From Girardinichthys multiradiatus (lineage: Eukaryota; Chordata; Actinopteri; Cyprinodontiformes; Goodeidae), in NCBI RefSeq assembly GCF_021462225.1, contig NC_061804.1:14628005-14692004 (forward strand): DNA of 64,000 nt, in the 5' to 3' direction. The notes beneath the pieces are model-generated. The model ran no database searches. It was given only the letters and a program-made list of their open reading frames with translations, and was not told where the DNA came from. Made by a program: the position numbers and the translations under genes. Of the stretch, positions 12,701 through 23,145 are shown piece by piece. Position 1 is the stretch's first letter. The number at the start of each line of letters is the position of its first letter.

Positions 12701-15700
12701 TTTGTTTTCAGTGTGAAATAATTCTAGAGTAGTAAAATTTTAATAAATATTTTTTATACATCTTTACCAGGAGTGCAAATAAATGTGGACAGTGCTTTAC
12801 ATTTCCATGCTAATTTTAAAATACGCACTAAACTGTTTTGAATAGAATTTTTGTTATATTTCTCAAGATTAAGTCACTGTTAAAACTGTAAAAAAAAAAT
12901 ACGAGTTGCTGAACGTAAACAGTAAAGTATACAGAAACTATTCTCCACAGGATTGTCACACTGACAGAGAGAACCGTAAATTATGGAAGTTTGGGGGTTC
13001 CTATTGTTTAACTTTCAGAATTTGGGTAGAAAATTAAATTTAGCAGGAACGTGTGGGGTTCAGTTGGTCTGACATGATTCTTAAAAGTTCAGCCATGAAG
13101 TAATTTCACACCTCCAGCTCAGTGAAAGCTTTATCATGGTTTGGAAAAGGAAATGACAAGCTTTTGGTGACTCCCTAAAAAAACACTTTAAAGCCTTGAT
13201 CTGCTATTTTGCTGTTGTAGCTTATTCAGATTTCTCTCAAAGAACTGTATTTGACAGTGTTCAAAATATTCTTATTCTAACTTTCCTGTGAGCAGTCATT
13301 TATTATTTATTTCAGGAGCAGAGGTGAGATGGGGTCACGTTGTGTGTGTTTGAAGAGTAGCTCTGAATTGGGGTATTACTAATCTAAGACAAATAAAAGA
13401 AAATATTTGGAGATAACTTAAAAATGGAGACTTCTGATGTCCCTGAAAAACAGCTAATGCTTTTTTCCTTCCACTCAATGTTCTGTGGATATGCTTCGAT
13501 ACATCACCGTGTGAACAAATGGCTTCTTTAGCAATGATCTTTTTGCAGCACACCCTTCTTGTGAAGGGTGTCAATGTTTGTCTTATGGACATATGTCAAG
13601 ACTCAGGCCTTTTTCATGAATGTGTAGCCAATATATATGGTCATTACATAACATTTATACATTGAAAAAGCTTTTCATGATATTCTAAATATTATGAGAT
13701 GTTCTTGTAGAAGTCCTCTAACAAACGGCTGATTTTTCTTCTTATCAACTCAACAAAATTGAAATGGTACTAATTGGCGAAGGAGCAAATAGACCAATGT
13801 CCACTAAAGTCTTTCTCTCAGCTGTAGGAGCTTGAATGAAAAGTTGACATGCCTCTGTGGAATATTCTATTTCCTTTGAAATAACGTCTTACAGCTTTTG
13901 TTTTCCCCTCTAACTTCATTTTTGAACAATCAATGATACTCAAAATACCTGAGCCTTCTTCCCACATTTATAACTTGTACAGTGATGATTGCTGATTTCA
14001 ACACAACCTGGTTTTGCTTATGATTGCGTGCTCACTAATATAAAAATATTGGAGTTTTGAGTTTCAAAACAGATCATTGCCTGCCAGGACCAATCAAGCA
14101 GAAAATCTGCCAATTCTGGTCAATAGCCAAGTTATCAGTGCATGTCTGGTGTTTGCTCATGATGGTATTCCAAAAGCCAGTTAGGAATCTTACTTTTTTC
14201 ACAGGAAGAGCCTCAAGGACACTAGGTGCTTTAGAGGGAATGTATTGAACAATGGCTTGCTGGTTGCTTGGCAGCCAGTAATCACTAGAAGAATCCAGAA
14301 AGATATTATAGCAGCTTAAATTTATTGTGTGCAGTAGTCTTCTGTTAGCAGTTTTGGCAGTGATGCAGGATTTGTTTCTGTTGAAAAGCTGGAAACTAGT
14401 TGAAGAATAGCGGAAGAGTAGCAATAACAATAAATAAAATTTAGCATCTTTCAAACAACTTCATTTGAGTATATTATTACCAAACAGAGCCTGTTTTCTG
14501 TTCTCATGCCGTGCTAGGGGATCCTCATTTTCCGACGTTTCCTAATTTGCAGCTGACTGCTGATGAGAAAATGGAGCTGCAGTAACTGTGCTGTTTATCT
14601 TGGTAGCAGTTACTGTTTTGCCTTCATGGATCACAGATGTCTCTTTTTAACTTTTAACAGAGCTTCCAAAATTCCACTAAGTCACCACATAGACATACAA
14701 AAATACATACAAAATTATAGCTTTTTCATTCACATTAGCTTGATTTAAAACCATAAATCTTGGGTATATGAATTAATTCTGTGTTTTTATATGGATATGT
14801 GAATCTGTAGGTGTATTTTGTCAGGGAAAAAGAAAACAAGCTCACACTCATAAAGTTATGGATAAAATCTTTGTTATGCATGTTAATTATGAATTATTTC
14901 CTCCATCTCTAACATTTGTTTGTCCTGTAGTTGGCTGTGCTGAGGGCAGTGCCTAGAGGAATGTATGATGGCCCAGTTTCTGAATTTTCCATGTCCCGCG
15001 GTGGTACCCCTTCCGCCTCGGCACGCACCTCTCCCACCAAACAACCTGTCAGAAACCTGCACCAGTCTGGATTTAGTCTAGCAGGTAACCGCATCTCATC
15101 AAGTGGTCCTGATTTCTTGAAATAAAAAAACATCTCTGTTCTCTTTGTGCTTTGGTTTACACTGACATCAAGTAAAATACATGCGCTTCAATTTCTCCTA
15201 ATATTGAAGTTAGTTGTAATTTTAAGCATTGTTTGTGTTTGTATTCATTAGATTAATTTCTAAACTGAAGTTATGCTATTCGTCCACATGGAGTGTCTAT
15301 GACTAGCCATAATTGAAACTACCAGGGATTTCCAGATCAGGATAATTTGTTCCTGATGGCAATCTGAGTCATTTAAGATTAGGAATGTGCAGATGCAAAG
15401 TGCCAGTTTGTTATTTTTCTAAAACTGATGCCATGTATATGCTTAAAAATTAAGTAGCTTTAGAGTGCATTAAAATAGCACACTGTATTTTATCAGTATT
15501 ACATGGTCTACATTAGCACGGTACATTCCAGACATTCTCTTGCTGGCGAAGTTGTCATGCACACCAGTTTGTTGAAGTGTTAAGCTAACATTACCAGGTT
15601 TTCTCTCTATTTAATTTATTACTCACTGATTTGGCTTGAAACATATTTAAATGCACATACAGAAAATGCTATTCTTCTTTGTTAGTGTACAGTTTTGCAT

Positions 15701-16694
15701 TGAACTAATATGTTTTAATTAGTAGTGTTGCAGCTGCTCTCTATACTGCCCTTCCTTAAATCAATGTCTGAGCATAGTGCGAAGAGCAGGTCAGATCAGA
15801 CAGATCTTCCCACTTTAACTGTGAACATCATTGTAAAAGGTAAATAAAACTCCAGGTGTTAGGGAAAAATGTAGATTCATTAGATCCATAAAATAATGTG
15901 CATGGCCTATGATACAGTTTTGTAAACTGTTCACATGAATATAGGCCAAGAATTTCAATTTAATTCAATTCAAATTCAAAAATACTTTATTCATCCCAAA
16001 AGGGAAATTAAACAAATGTTTAAAAATTGCTGCTCCAAAGCACAGTCCCACTCCTCACTAGGGTTGTGTCTGACATAAATTCATAGACACTACAATAGTA
16101 AAAGGTATTAAGGATTGAGTTTCCAACACTTAGGATCAGATTAGAGACGTCCAAAATACAAACCTTGCACTAAAAATAGTTATTATTGTACTTATCATAT
16201 GTCGGTGATGGACAACATTTTTATTAGTTGTTCAAAATGTCATGTTTAACATCACACATCAAAACGAAATAAAGTAATATTGATTTTGGAAAATGCTAAA
16301 TGTCAGCCTTGAAATATTGGTAACACTCAGTGGCCCCACTAGTCTTGGTTGATGTACAAGAAGTCCAAGAAGTGAAGAACTAAAGTTCAGGCCCAACAAC
16401 TTATTTAAAGGTAATTTTTTAATGGTTTTGTTTAAATTTAGTAAAATCAGATCAGTAGAATCTAACTACAACCTCTTCAGATTGAGTAAGCCACAGGAAG
16501 AGAAGTTTTCCTGACAGATGCATTTAGCGTATTTAAAGTGATGCTTGATACATTTTCTTTTAAGGCTAAAAACACAGTGGTTTTTCAGACCAGACATCTC
16601 AACATGGTCTGTTAGAAACGCCTCTCTAATCTGTGAGATCACAACATTATCACTGTTTGGCATCTGTTCCATCAGAGTGACAGCCTTATTGTGT

Positions 16695-16740
<46 letters not shown>

Positions 16741-18503
16741 ACACACTATTAGTTCAGTTGGATTAGCCCTCTATAATCAGATGAAGACAGCTGTTTTTAC
16801 GTTCTACTTACATCTTTTGAAAATAAATGTAGTAATTTTATAGGTATTAATTCACTTTGAAAGATCTTTAGTAGAATGTGTAACTTGTTTATATGAGCAT
16901 AGCTAATGGGTTATACCTCACTGAAGAAAATGTGACATTTGCTGGAAATAATTTCCACATTTGATTACATGTATCTGAGTCTGCTCCTAGTTTCCCAAAT
17001 TTTTCAGCAGTTTGTGGGATCTTGTGTAAGTGTTAGTGTGTGTGTGTGTGCATACTTTGAGAATGATCTGCACTTCTTTTCTATTTTAGTTTTTGTGGAG
17101 CTACCACCTGCAGAGTTGATTTACTTGTCTGGAAGGAGATTGTGACTCTGGCTCATCCTTTTGGAAACTATACTTTATGTCGGACTTGATGCTTTAGTAG
17201 TACTGATGCAGCAACATATGACAGCTTAAATGTCCTGGGGAAAAAATATTTTGAGTAACACCAATTATTTGTGTGGCGACATAGTAAGAGCTTTAAAATG
17301 AGACACAAATCTAAACTGTATGACAAATAGTGTCATTGGTTTCCAGAGGAGGGTGCCAGATTATCATTTTGGCTGCTGCTTTGTAACACTATAAGGGTTA
17401 TAAAGGCTTGTGTCAGTCTATTAATCACACCAGCACTGCTACAAACCTTTGGTAAAAGTGGTGCATTCCTAGACAGGATCATTTTACATCAGGTTATTTT
17501 AGTTAAACAAATAAACCAACGTTAGAAATTCATCTTGTCATACAGGTTTATGTAATTTTCACACAAAGTGATGTAATTAGGTTGTTTGACCCAGTTAATC
17601 GCTGATTAGTCAACCCTTAACTTTACAGACTGTAATTGTTTTTAGCAAACTCTCGTATGGAATAAATAATTGCTAATGGAAAAAATGCCACAATCCAGAT
17701 GGAATAATCTTATTCAGTTTATTTATACACCAACTCTTGCTTTAAATTCAATGCCACCAATCTGAAGTCCCCTAATCGACTTCTCTTTTGAAATCTGCAT
17801 GATTTGATTGAATTGACTTTGCAAAGTGCCTTGAGATGACATGTGTTGTGGACTGGTGCTTTAAAAATAAAACTAAATTGAATTGAATTAATTAGCAAAT
17901 GAAGTTCAGCAGTGCTGAATGTTAGAAAACTACATTATACAATTTGAACATCTCACAGAGCAATGGTCATCCCATTGCCTGAAAATGGAAAGAATATAGC
18001 ACACCTGCAAACCTACGGCATTAATCAGGAAAGTTGCCCTGAGGTCCGGGTTAACTCTGGAAGATCTCTTAAATTCCACTGCTAAGCTGGTAGAATCTGC
18101 CAACAGGACAAGTATTAGTCATGCAGTCTGCAAATCAAGCCTTGAAAAACTAAACGTGGCAAGAAGAAAGCCATTCAATTGCAGTCCTATTTGCAATTTG
18201 GCCCAAGCCAAGCACATGACACAGCAAACAGTGTCAAATCTTAAGTTGATATTCCCAGTTTGATCAATTTTAATGTCTTAATTATTAAATAACCTTTTTC
18301 AAGGTTTTCTAATTGCCAATCTAATCTTCCTCCTTGGATTATTTTGTTCTCTTACATGTCTGTAGATTACGTTTTTGTAACTTTTTTTCACTCTCTCTTT
18401 GTGTGTAGGTCCTCCAGCACCAGAGGAAGTTCCCATCAGGCCACCTGGCCGCCGTGTTGTAGTGCCCCCCGGTGGTCGTTCCAACATCACATCTCTCAGT
18501 TAA
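671..18503 (+). CDS. dpysl3: dpysl3 (CRMP4-like dihydropyrimidinase-related protein), last eight coding exons, partial
   Basis: Spliced gene. Coding exons at 671-739, 2505-2625, 4796-4952, 5962-6103, 8192-8362, 11492-11671, 14931-15084 and 18409-18503 join in frame (1089 nt, 362 codons plus stop), all with GT-AG borders. The product is the C-terminal part of a CRMP, a non-enzymatic relative of dihydropyrimidinase that forms tetramers in the cytosol and regulates tubulin, actin and axon growth downstream of semaphorin. The hydrolase-fold half is seen through [27 protein letters not shown] and EGMELRGTP, followed by the disordered tail with [12 protein letters not shown] and the terminal [12 protein letters not shown]. 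The tail ([15 protein letters not shown], ending in SLS) fits DPYSL3 better than DPYSL2 or CRMP1, which end in SLG. Vertebrate CRMPs are about 570 residues, so roughly 210 residues lie left of the window. Its neighbour stk32a is convergent, as I know it from human 5q32. A dpysl4 or other paralogue is the main alternative. Confidence 0.9.
740..2504 (+). other. dpysl3 intron
   Basis: The intron holds a decayed Tc1-like transposon (about 1640-2370, listed separately). Elsewhere it is AT-rich unique-looking sequence in which I see no gene. Confidence 0.75.
1640..2370 (+). mobile_element. Tc1-like transposon relic
   Basis: Recognisable transposase-derived DNA in + orientation. It begins at the CATCTCAACG...CACAGAGCTCTGG segment, passes a GGAAGAGTGGCAAGGAGAAA segment (near 1898) and GGTCAAAGTTGATGGGAGGA (near 2128), and ends near GGGCTATGAATACATGC. 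These correspond in order to the common fish Tc1 transposase family. Multiple stops and gaps make it non-coding. No intact inverted repeats remain. Confidence 0.75.
2505..2625 (+). CDS. dpysl3: dpysl3 coding exon (121 bp)
   Basis: Acceptor GTCTGCAG before 2505, donor GTATTG after 2625. It encodes [20 protein letters not shown] and then [20 protein letters not shown] plus the first base of a Gly codon (phase 1). Near-identical to the matching exon of vertebrate CRMPs. Confidence 0.92.
3075..4668 (-). mobile_element. Retroposed segment with poly(A) and 17-bp target duplication, strand-asymmetric GC-rich
   Basis: The 17-bp sequence ATACGAGCACCATTTTT occurs at 3075-3091 and again at 4652-4668. 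The left copy is followed by a T-run, so read on the - strand the insert ends in poly(A), the signature of target-primed reverse transcription by an L1-like machinery. Between about 3600 and 4650 the + strand is very rich in C and A and the - strand in G and T, which opens long meaningless frames in several registers. A second T-run at about 3417-3432 may be an internal A-tract or another insertion. I recognise no protein in it. The likely identity is a 5'-truncated L1-type element or its G-rich 3' UTR; the family is uncertain. Confidence 0.7.
4796..4952 (+). CDS. dpysl3: dpysl3 coding exon (157 bp)
   Basis: Acceptor TTTCTCAG before 4796, donor GTAAGT after 4952. It encodes [20 protein letters not shown] then [20 protein letters not shown] and [11 protein letters not shown], typical CRMP sequence. 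It starts by completing a Gly codon and ends two bases into a Ser codon. Confidence 0.92.
5118..5232 (-). mobile_element. Tc1-like transposase scrap
   Basis: Read on the - strand, the segment gives ...[20 protein letters not shown], clearly related to RQKHMTWATEKQHWTVAQWS in the intact Tc1 transposase at 41464-42468. Only about 115 bp remain. It abuts an L2 3' end to its right. Confidence 0.65.
5236..5525 (+). mobile_element. L2-type LINE, 3' terminal fragment
   Basis: It begins with codons for AAPKLWNDL, the usual C-terminal motif of fish L2 reverse transcriptases, and then a 3' UTR. It ends in the family tail, with TGTAAAGCACTTTGG, a second AAAGTGCTTTATAAATATAG and GTTGGACTGAACTGAA. Severely 5'-truncated. 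Confidence 0.75.
5962..6103 (+). CDS. dpysl3: dpysl3 coding exon (142 bp)
   Basis: Acceptor CCTCACAG before 5962, donor GTGAGG after 6103. It encodes [20 protein letters not shown] then [20 protein letters not shown] and LIWDKAV. It ends in phase 0. This is the conserved CRMP core containing the SAHCTF segment that corresponds to the pseudo-active-site region of the dihydropyrimidinase fold. Confidence 0.93.
6104..8191 (+). other. dpysl3 intron, no recognised content
   Basis: About 2.1 kb of AT-rich sequence with short homopolymer runs. I see no coding sequence, RNA gene or identifiable transposon. Confidence 0.6.
8192..8362 (+). CDS. dpysl3: dpysl3 coding exon (171 bp)
   Basis: Acceptor GCACTCAG before 8192, donor GTATGT after 8362. 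It encodes 57 residues beginning [20 protein letters not shown], then [20 protein letters not shown] and [17 protein letters not shown]. The exon is phase 0 at both ends, the same size as I know for this exon in vertebrate CRMP genes. Confidence 0.94.
8363..11491 (+). other. dpysl3 intron, mostly unrecognised
   Basis: About 3.1 kb. It contains an AT-rich (AATAAT-like) stretch near 9180-9225 that resembles a LINE tail and a cluster of TTTGCAC words at 9430-9580 (see findings). A purine-rich tract lies near 11120-11260. No gene seen. Confidence 0.5.
11492..11671 (+). CDS. dpysl3: dpysl3 coding exon (180 bp)
   Basis: Acceptor TGTTTCAG before 11492, donor GTGAAT after 11671. It encodes [20 protein letters not shown] then [20 protein letters not shown] and [20 protein letters not shown], the end of the folded hydrolase-like domain. 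Phase 0 at both ends. Confidence 0.94.
11990..12815 (+). mobile_element. Tc1-like transposon relic
   Basis: Diagnostic segments in + order: a GGGTATAAATATGATGTGAC leader (near 12079), GAAAATGAGAAAGACAAGCG at the transposase start (near 12128), TCACAAACTAAGCTGGGCAA (near 12276), and a right end with ACATCTTTACCAGGAGTGCA (near 12758). These match a fish Tc1-like family whose inverted repeat carries a 'fully spelled' form of the last motif. The frame is destroyed. A solo end of the same type recurs near 31140 and 60770. Confidence 0.7.
12816..14930 (+). other. dpysl3 intron, no recognised content
   Basis: About 2.1 kb of AT-rich sequence with no coding or repeat signature I can name. Confidence 0.55.
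14931..15084 (+). CDS. dpysl3: dpysl3 coding exon (154 bp), phospho-regulated tail
   Basis: Acceptor TCCTGTAG before 14931, donor GTAACC after 15084. It encodes [20 protein letters not shown] then [20 protein letters not shown] and [11 protein letters not shown] plus the first base of a Gly codon. Counting from GGTP, the residues matching CRMP2 Thr514, Ser518 and Ser522 (GSK3 and Cdk5/DYRK2 targets) are kept as Thr, Ser and Ser-Pro-Thr-Lys. The position matching Thr509 is Met. Confidence 0.92.
15953..16017 (-). mobile_element. Rex1-like LINE 3' tail
   Basis: AATTCAATTCAAATTC followed by AAAAATACTTTATTCATCCC and AAAAGGGAAATTAAA. This is the same tail as at the 3' end of the Rex1-like copy at 21361-21787, in the same orientation. 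Confidence 0.65.
16695..16747. repeat. (CA)n microsatellite
   Basis: An AC/CA dinucleotide run of about 53 bp, interrupted once by a T. It creates spurious poly-Thr/His or Cys/Val frames. Confidence 0.95.
17800..17890 (+). mobile_element. LINE 3' terminal tail
   Basis: GCAAAGTGCCTTGAGATGAC, then GTGCTTTAAAAATAAAACTA and repeats of AATTG. This is the typical 3' end of a fish L2/Rex-type LINE, with pentanucleotide slippage at the terminus. Confidence 0.65.
17935..18240 (+). mobile_element. Tc1-like transposon relic
   Basis: Successive segments match the 5' half of the common fish Tc1 transposase: CATCTCACAGAGCAATGGTC (near 17950), GGCAAGAAGAAAGCCATTCA (near 18158) and CACATGACACAGCAAACAGT (near 18212). 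Frameshifts and stops throughout. Confidence 0.75.
18409..18503 (+). CDS. dpysl3: dpysl3 terminal coding exon
   Basis: Acceptor TGTGTGTAG before 18409. It encodes [20 protein letters not shown] then [11 protein letters not shown] and a TAA stop at 18501-18503. The [12 protein letters not shown] end is the conserved CRMP C terminus, and the final SLS fits DPYSL3 or DPYSL4 rather than DPYSL2. The segment before it ([12 protein letters not shown]) is proline-rich and differs from the acidic stretch usual in mammals. Confidence 0.93.
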
Positions 18504-19536
18504 ACAGCAGGAAGAGAAAACACTTCCAGAAGAACAACAGCCAGAGTGGACGGTAGTGGGAGGGTTAGGGGGAGGGGAAAGGGGAGGGTTAGGAGGAGGG
18601 AAAGAGGACCAGGGTTAATAAAAGTTTAAAGAGCAAAACACTGAATCCTCATGCCTTACCTATCACAAAGCTACTATGCTCAGATGAGAATTGTATCCGT
18701 TTTCCTGGACAGTGCAGAAGCTGTTAGAAGTTGCCAACAAAGCACATTACACAGGAACAATGTCAGCCTCAGTTCGTGTCAGTGTGGAACAACTAACAAC
18801 AAAGCCATGTTCTTCGGGTACTTAGGTATTTGATAAACACACCAGTAAAACTTTACATCATCATATTTAACCACAAAAAGGAAATAAACAGTTTTTAGTG
18901 GGAAAATGGATAATGATTTTCTTGGGATTCTCCTTTTATCCTGCTTGGCTTTCAATATCACCCCTTTTTCAGTAGCTCGCTTCCTCCATGGTCAGCAAGA
19001 CTGAACAATAAATCTCACATTAGCCATGTTTTGTCATGCAGTACCATTGATTAGCTCTAGTCGGCAGTGTACATATGGTAGATGTAATGTAGCTTTGTGA
19101 ATGATGTGGTTGCAGCCTGTTTGGGTTTACTGGTCCAATTAAAATACTTTTATCACCTCTCAAAGCAGGAGGGCTATTGGACATGGAGCTGCATGGGCCA
19201 CATTAATATGGGCGACGTGATCCATGATCCTTTTCCAGTTCCTCCTGTAAGGTGATATTTACCGTCCTCATTATGTACTGTATTGATGTTAAAAAAAGAC
19301 AATAAGATGTGGGCTTAAGAAAACACTCAAAGAACACACAAAGAAAGAAGAAATACTAGAAGTGTTTTTATTATTCTTCATTCCCTAAACATTTGTCAGA
19401 TTTTATCATTTTGCATTCCTCCATTTTCTTGTAAAAAGAACGTTGCAAGAAATCGTCCCTTGTATTTGCTTCTAGTAAACTGGCTGCTTCTGTGTCGCTG
19501 CAATCATTTCAATAAAACAGAATGGTAGGACAGAAT
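18504..19536 (+). other. dpysl3: dpysl3 3' UTR (inferred)
   Basis: Sequence after the stop has candidate poly(A) signals AATAAA at 18617-18622, 19007-19012 and 19511-19516; another at 19977-19982 is followed by a GT-rich element. The true 3' end cannot be fixed from sequence. A G-rich tract at 18558-18600 lies close to the stop codon (separate entry). Confidence 0.5.
18558..18600 (+). promoter_or_regulatory. G-rich tract, potential RNA G-quadruplex in the dpysl3 3' UTR
   Basis: Seven or more runs of three or more G in 43 nt, including GGGAGGGTTAGGGGGAGGGG and GGGGAGGG, on the sense strand about 55 nt after the stop codon. The spacing satisfies the usual G4 pattern. The functional role is inference. 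Confidence 0.6.
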
Positions 19537-20393
19537 GGGCACTAACAAAACATACATACTCTAAAATGATTGGGTAAAAAATTGATTTATTATTACTGCC
19601 CTTTGCTGATGTTTCTTTTTTTTTTATCTTTAACTAACCTGGCTCTCATTTAAGGACAAGTGGAAGACCATCATTCACTTGGGTTCCTCACTTAACCCTT
19701 TATTGAAATCCTCAATGCATTCATAAGCTGCCTGAAGATAAGCCAGCCTATATTCTGACAAGGCAGAGGATTGTAGTGCCGTAAGGGAAGCCATTCCTTT
19801 TAAGTTGCTCTTTATTGTGGGACAATTGAAACAAGATACTGTTTTGAATTTGCAGACTAAGGCAGACATGAGATGTGTTTTTTTTTTGGTATTTATGTTA
19901 GGATGACAACCTTTGTTTTACTGGTATGTTTCTTTTTTTTTTTTACTATTCTGACAGAGCTCTGAGATGGCGGGTCAATAAAAGGTGTGCTGGTATGAAA
20001 TTTTTCCTGAATAAAAATGAGTTGCAGCTGATGTTATTGCTTGATTTCTTTTCTTTAGTGTACTTGTCCTTTTGGCCTTTCATCATTTTGATCCATTTTT
20101 ATAATGATTTATCTCCATAATCCATTAATTTGTATCCAGGAGAAAGAAACAACAGGTTGTTACCTGTGGCACGTGGTATGTTGACAGAAGTAAAATGGAA
20201 GTATACTTGGATAAAAATGGGAAAGGGTGGATATAAAATTGGTTAAGCGGTGGATTTTATCTGGAACAATTATTCACACTACTAGTCAAAATAAAAATGG
20301 TAAGTTGACTAATAAATGCAGTCCACCTAGATTTATGTGCACTGAAAGTTTAAACAGATATTCCTCTTTTATATGTAGTATGCAAAGTACATA
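19537..20393. other. Intergenic, no recognised content
   Basis: Sequence between the dpysl3 3' end and the hAT element. A short open frame on the - strand (19869-19675, 64 codons) has no family I recognise and is probably chance. Confidence 0.5.
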
Positions 20394-21360
20394 GGTATAC
20401 TCAGTGGCGTGCACAGACATTTTGGGGGGCAGGTGCTGAAGTGGAAAAAAAGGGCACCTTGTGTGGCACATGGAGCTCTTGGTTGCCTTTGTAGTGTGAG
20501 ATTTATTACAGGCACAGCATGAACATAATTTATACGTATTACTAAGCACCCACAAAACAAACTGTCCTGTGGGATGTAGGGAAATGACCACCCAGGAAAA
20601 AAAACTCAAAACAAGAATGTATTTGACAAAATTCTTAAGAGGCAACAAAATTATCTAGATTGATTTAAAGTTAGATTACTGATTCACAACCTGAACTTCC
20701 TGAGTCAAATTTGAAACTTACGTTATCCTTCATTGTTTTTCTTTTTACACACTGAGCCCAACGTGTTTGTCTTGACTATATAATTCTATACCTTTATCAC
20801 AAAATGTCTTCTGCACCAAATAACCTTATGTTGTAGCAAAGCAGGTTACACTGCCATAATTACCAGGTAGGTCACACTAAATGAGTTATCTTCAGAAATG
20901 TAACCAGTGACCATTCTACAGTGTAAATCAACTATACACAGAAAATGAGTCTTTATAGTCAAACTAAAACCAACAGCAGAGAATATGATCATAAGAATCA
21001 TCTATTCTTCTGCATGTAGCCAGTGTAATATATGACAGAAATTATTCTTAGAGAATACAAATTAATGAGAAGTCCTGAGAACTGACAAGATGTCTGCTAT
21101 ATAGAAATTAAAATACTGATCACATCATAATTTTTACACACAGAAGTAGAAAATACAACTTAGCCTACATGCCCCACATTTACTGAACTTGATTAAAGGT
21201 ATTTTAGTAGTGTATGAATTGTAATGTTAACCAGCTCATTTTGCCGTATTTGCAATTTAAAAAACATGAATCAAACCGAAGTCATCAGTATGGAGGGTTC
21301 AGAGTGCCAAGTTACAATAAATAAATAAGTCATGAAATAATAATTTAAATGTGACATTAA

Positions 21361-21787
21361 TTTAATTCAATTCAATTCAATTCAAAAATACTTTATTAAT
21401 CCCAAAGGGAAATTAAATGTTGTTATAGCTCATATTATGAAGGTTTCCTCAAAGAGCCGTTGTAGATGCTGATGGCTGTGGGCAGGAAGGATCTCCTGTA
21501 GCGCTCCGTCTTACAGCAGATCTGAAGAAGCCTCTGACTGAAGACACTCTGTTGTTGTAGGACAGTCTCATGAAGAGGATGCTCAGGGTTCTCCATAATG
21601 TTCTTCATTTTATGAAGAATCCTTCTTTTCACAATGATCTCCAGAGGTTCCAGAAGAGTCTCCAGAACAGAGCCAGCCTTCTTTATCAGCTTGTTGAGCT
21701 TTTTTAAGTCCCTGGCTCTGATGCTGCTTCCCCAGCAGATGATGGCAGAAGAGATCACACTTTCCACAACAGACTTATAGAAGATAT
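21361..21787 (-). mobile_element. Rex1-like LINE, 3' end
   Basis: The - strand encodes 110 residues at the C terminus of a reverse-transcriptase ORF: SSAIICWGSSIRARDLKKLN, KLIKKAGSVL and RYRRSFLPTAISIYNGS are diagnostic of fish Rex1/Babar-type LINEs. After the stop comes the tail with CCCTTTGGGATTAATAAAGT and repeated AATTG. Heavily 5'-truncated and nested in the hAT shell. Confidence 0.8.
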
Positions 21788-23145
21788 AATAACACCGGAA
21801 ACAAAATACACTAATAATTTATTAAATATAGAATTAATCATATGTGCCTCAAATAAATATATTGATTTCACTTAAAAAAGCTTAAGTCATTATTTCATGA
21901 TTTAATAAATTATTTCATGTTCCTGTGTAGGAAACATCATGAATTAATTTAAACTGTAACTGTGACTCTTCATCATGCCGTTCAATTGATTAAACTGCAC
22001 AGCAAGGCCAGAGTAATTGATGCCAGAAAATGGGTTGACAAAGAACGTCCTAATACACTCCAGTTCTGTAGGTGGCGCTATTTTCCACGAATTAGGAACA
22101 TAGGCAACAAGTTCGGAGAAATTCCTTACTGTTACCCCACCTGGGCACAATGAGCAAGGTTTCAAAATCATGTTCAGAGCTTCTGAGAGAAGGAGCGAAT
22201 ATGATTGATGAAGCTTTAAGAAAAGCTTCACACCTCCTGTAATTCTGGCAAACAAAGAGCAAATGTGTCCACATTCACAAAAATAGTTGTGTATGATGTG
22301 AAGAATGATCAACCCAAAACATAAGGTGGTTGGTTAATCCCTGTTCCATGGGGTAACAAAATATTACGAGGTGTGACCATAAGGCTGGAATATTCTGTTC
22401 CCCTTTGATGTTCCTTTAAACATTTTTTCGTTCGTTCGTCGTCTTCCGCTTATCCAGGACCGGGTCGCGGGGGCAGCAGACTCAGCAGAGACGCCCAGAC
22501 GTCCCTCTCCCCAGACACCTCCTCCAGCTCCTCCGGGGGGGAGCTCAAGGCGTTCCCAGGCCAGCCAAGAGACATAGTCCCTCCAGCGTGTCCTGGGCTG
22601 TCCCCTGGGCCTCCTCCTGGTGGGACGTGCCTGGAACACCTCCCGAGGAAGGCGTCCAGGAGGCATCCGGTATAGATGCCCGAGCCAACTCAACTGACTC
22701 CTCTCGATGTTTAGGAGCAGCGGCTCTACTCCGAGCCCCTCCCGGATGGCCGAGCTCCTCACCCTATCTCTAAGGGAGTGCCCGGCCACCCTACAGAGGA
22801 AGCTCATTTCAGCCGCTTGTATCCGGGATCTCGTTCTTTTGGTCATGACCCAAAGTTCATGGCCGTAGGTGAGAGTAGGAACGTAGACCGACCAGTAAAT
22901 CGAGAGCTTCTATTTTCGGCTCAGCTCTCTCATCACCACAACGGACCAGCACAATGACCCCATAACTGCGGCAGCCGCACCGATCCGTCTGTCGATCTCC
23001 CGCTACATTCTTCCCTCATTTGTGCACAAGACCCCGAGATACTTGAACTCCTCCACTTGAGGCAGGAACTCCCCTCCAACCTGAAGAGGACAAGCCACCC
23101 TTTTCCGGTCGAGAACCATGGCCTTGGACTTGGAGGAACTGATCT

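Larger units (their letters stand above)
15085..18408 (+). other. Last dpysl3 intron
   Basis: About 3.3 kb with an antisense LINE tail near 15953-16017, a CA microsatellite at 16695-16747, a GT run near 17027-17050, a LINE 3' end near 17800-17890 and a Tc1 relic at about 17935-18240. The remainder shows nothing recognisable. Confidence 0.6.

Noticed and set aside
16466..16766. Frames rich in Cys-Val or Thr-His
   Set aside because: They translate the CA/GT microsatellite.
19675..19869. 64-codon frame near the dpysl3 3' end
   Set aside because: No recognisable domain, no splice context and no conserved motif; probably chance.
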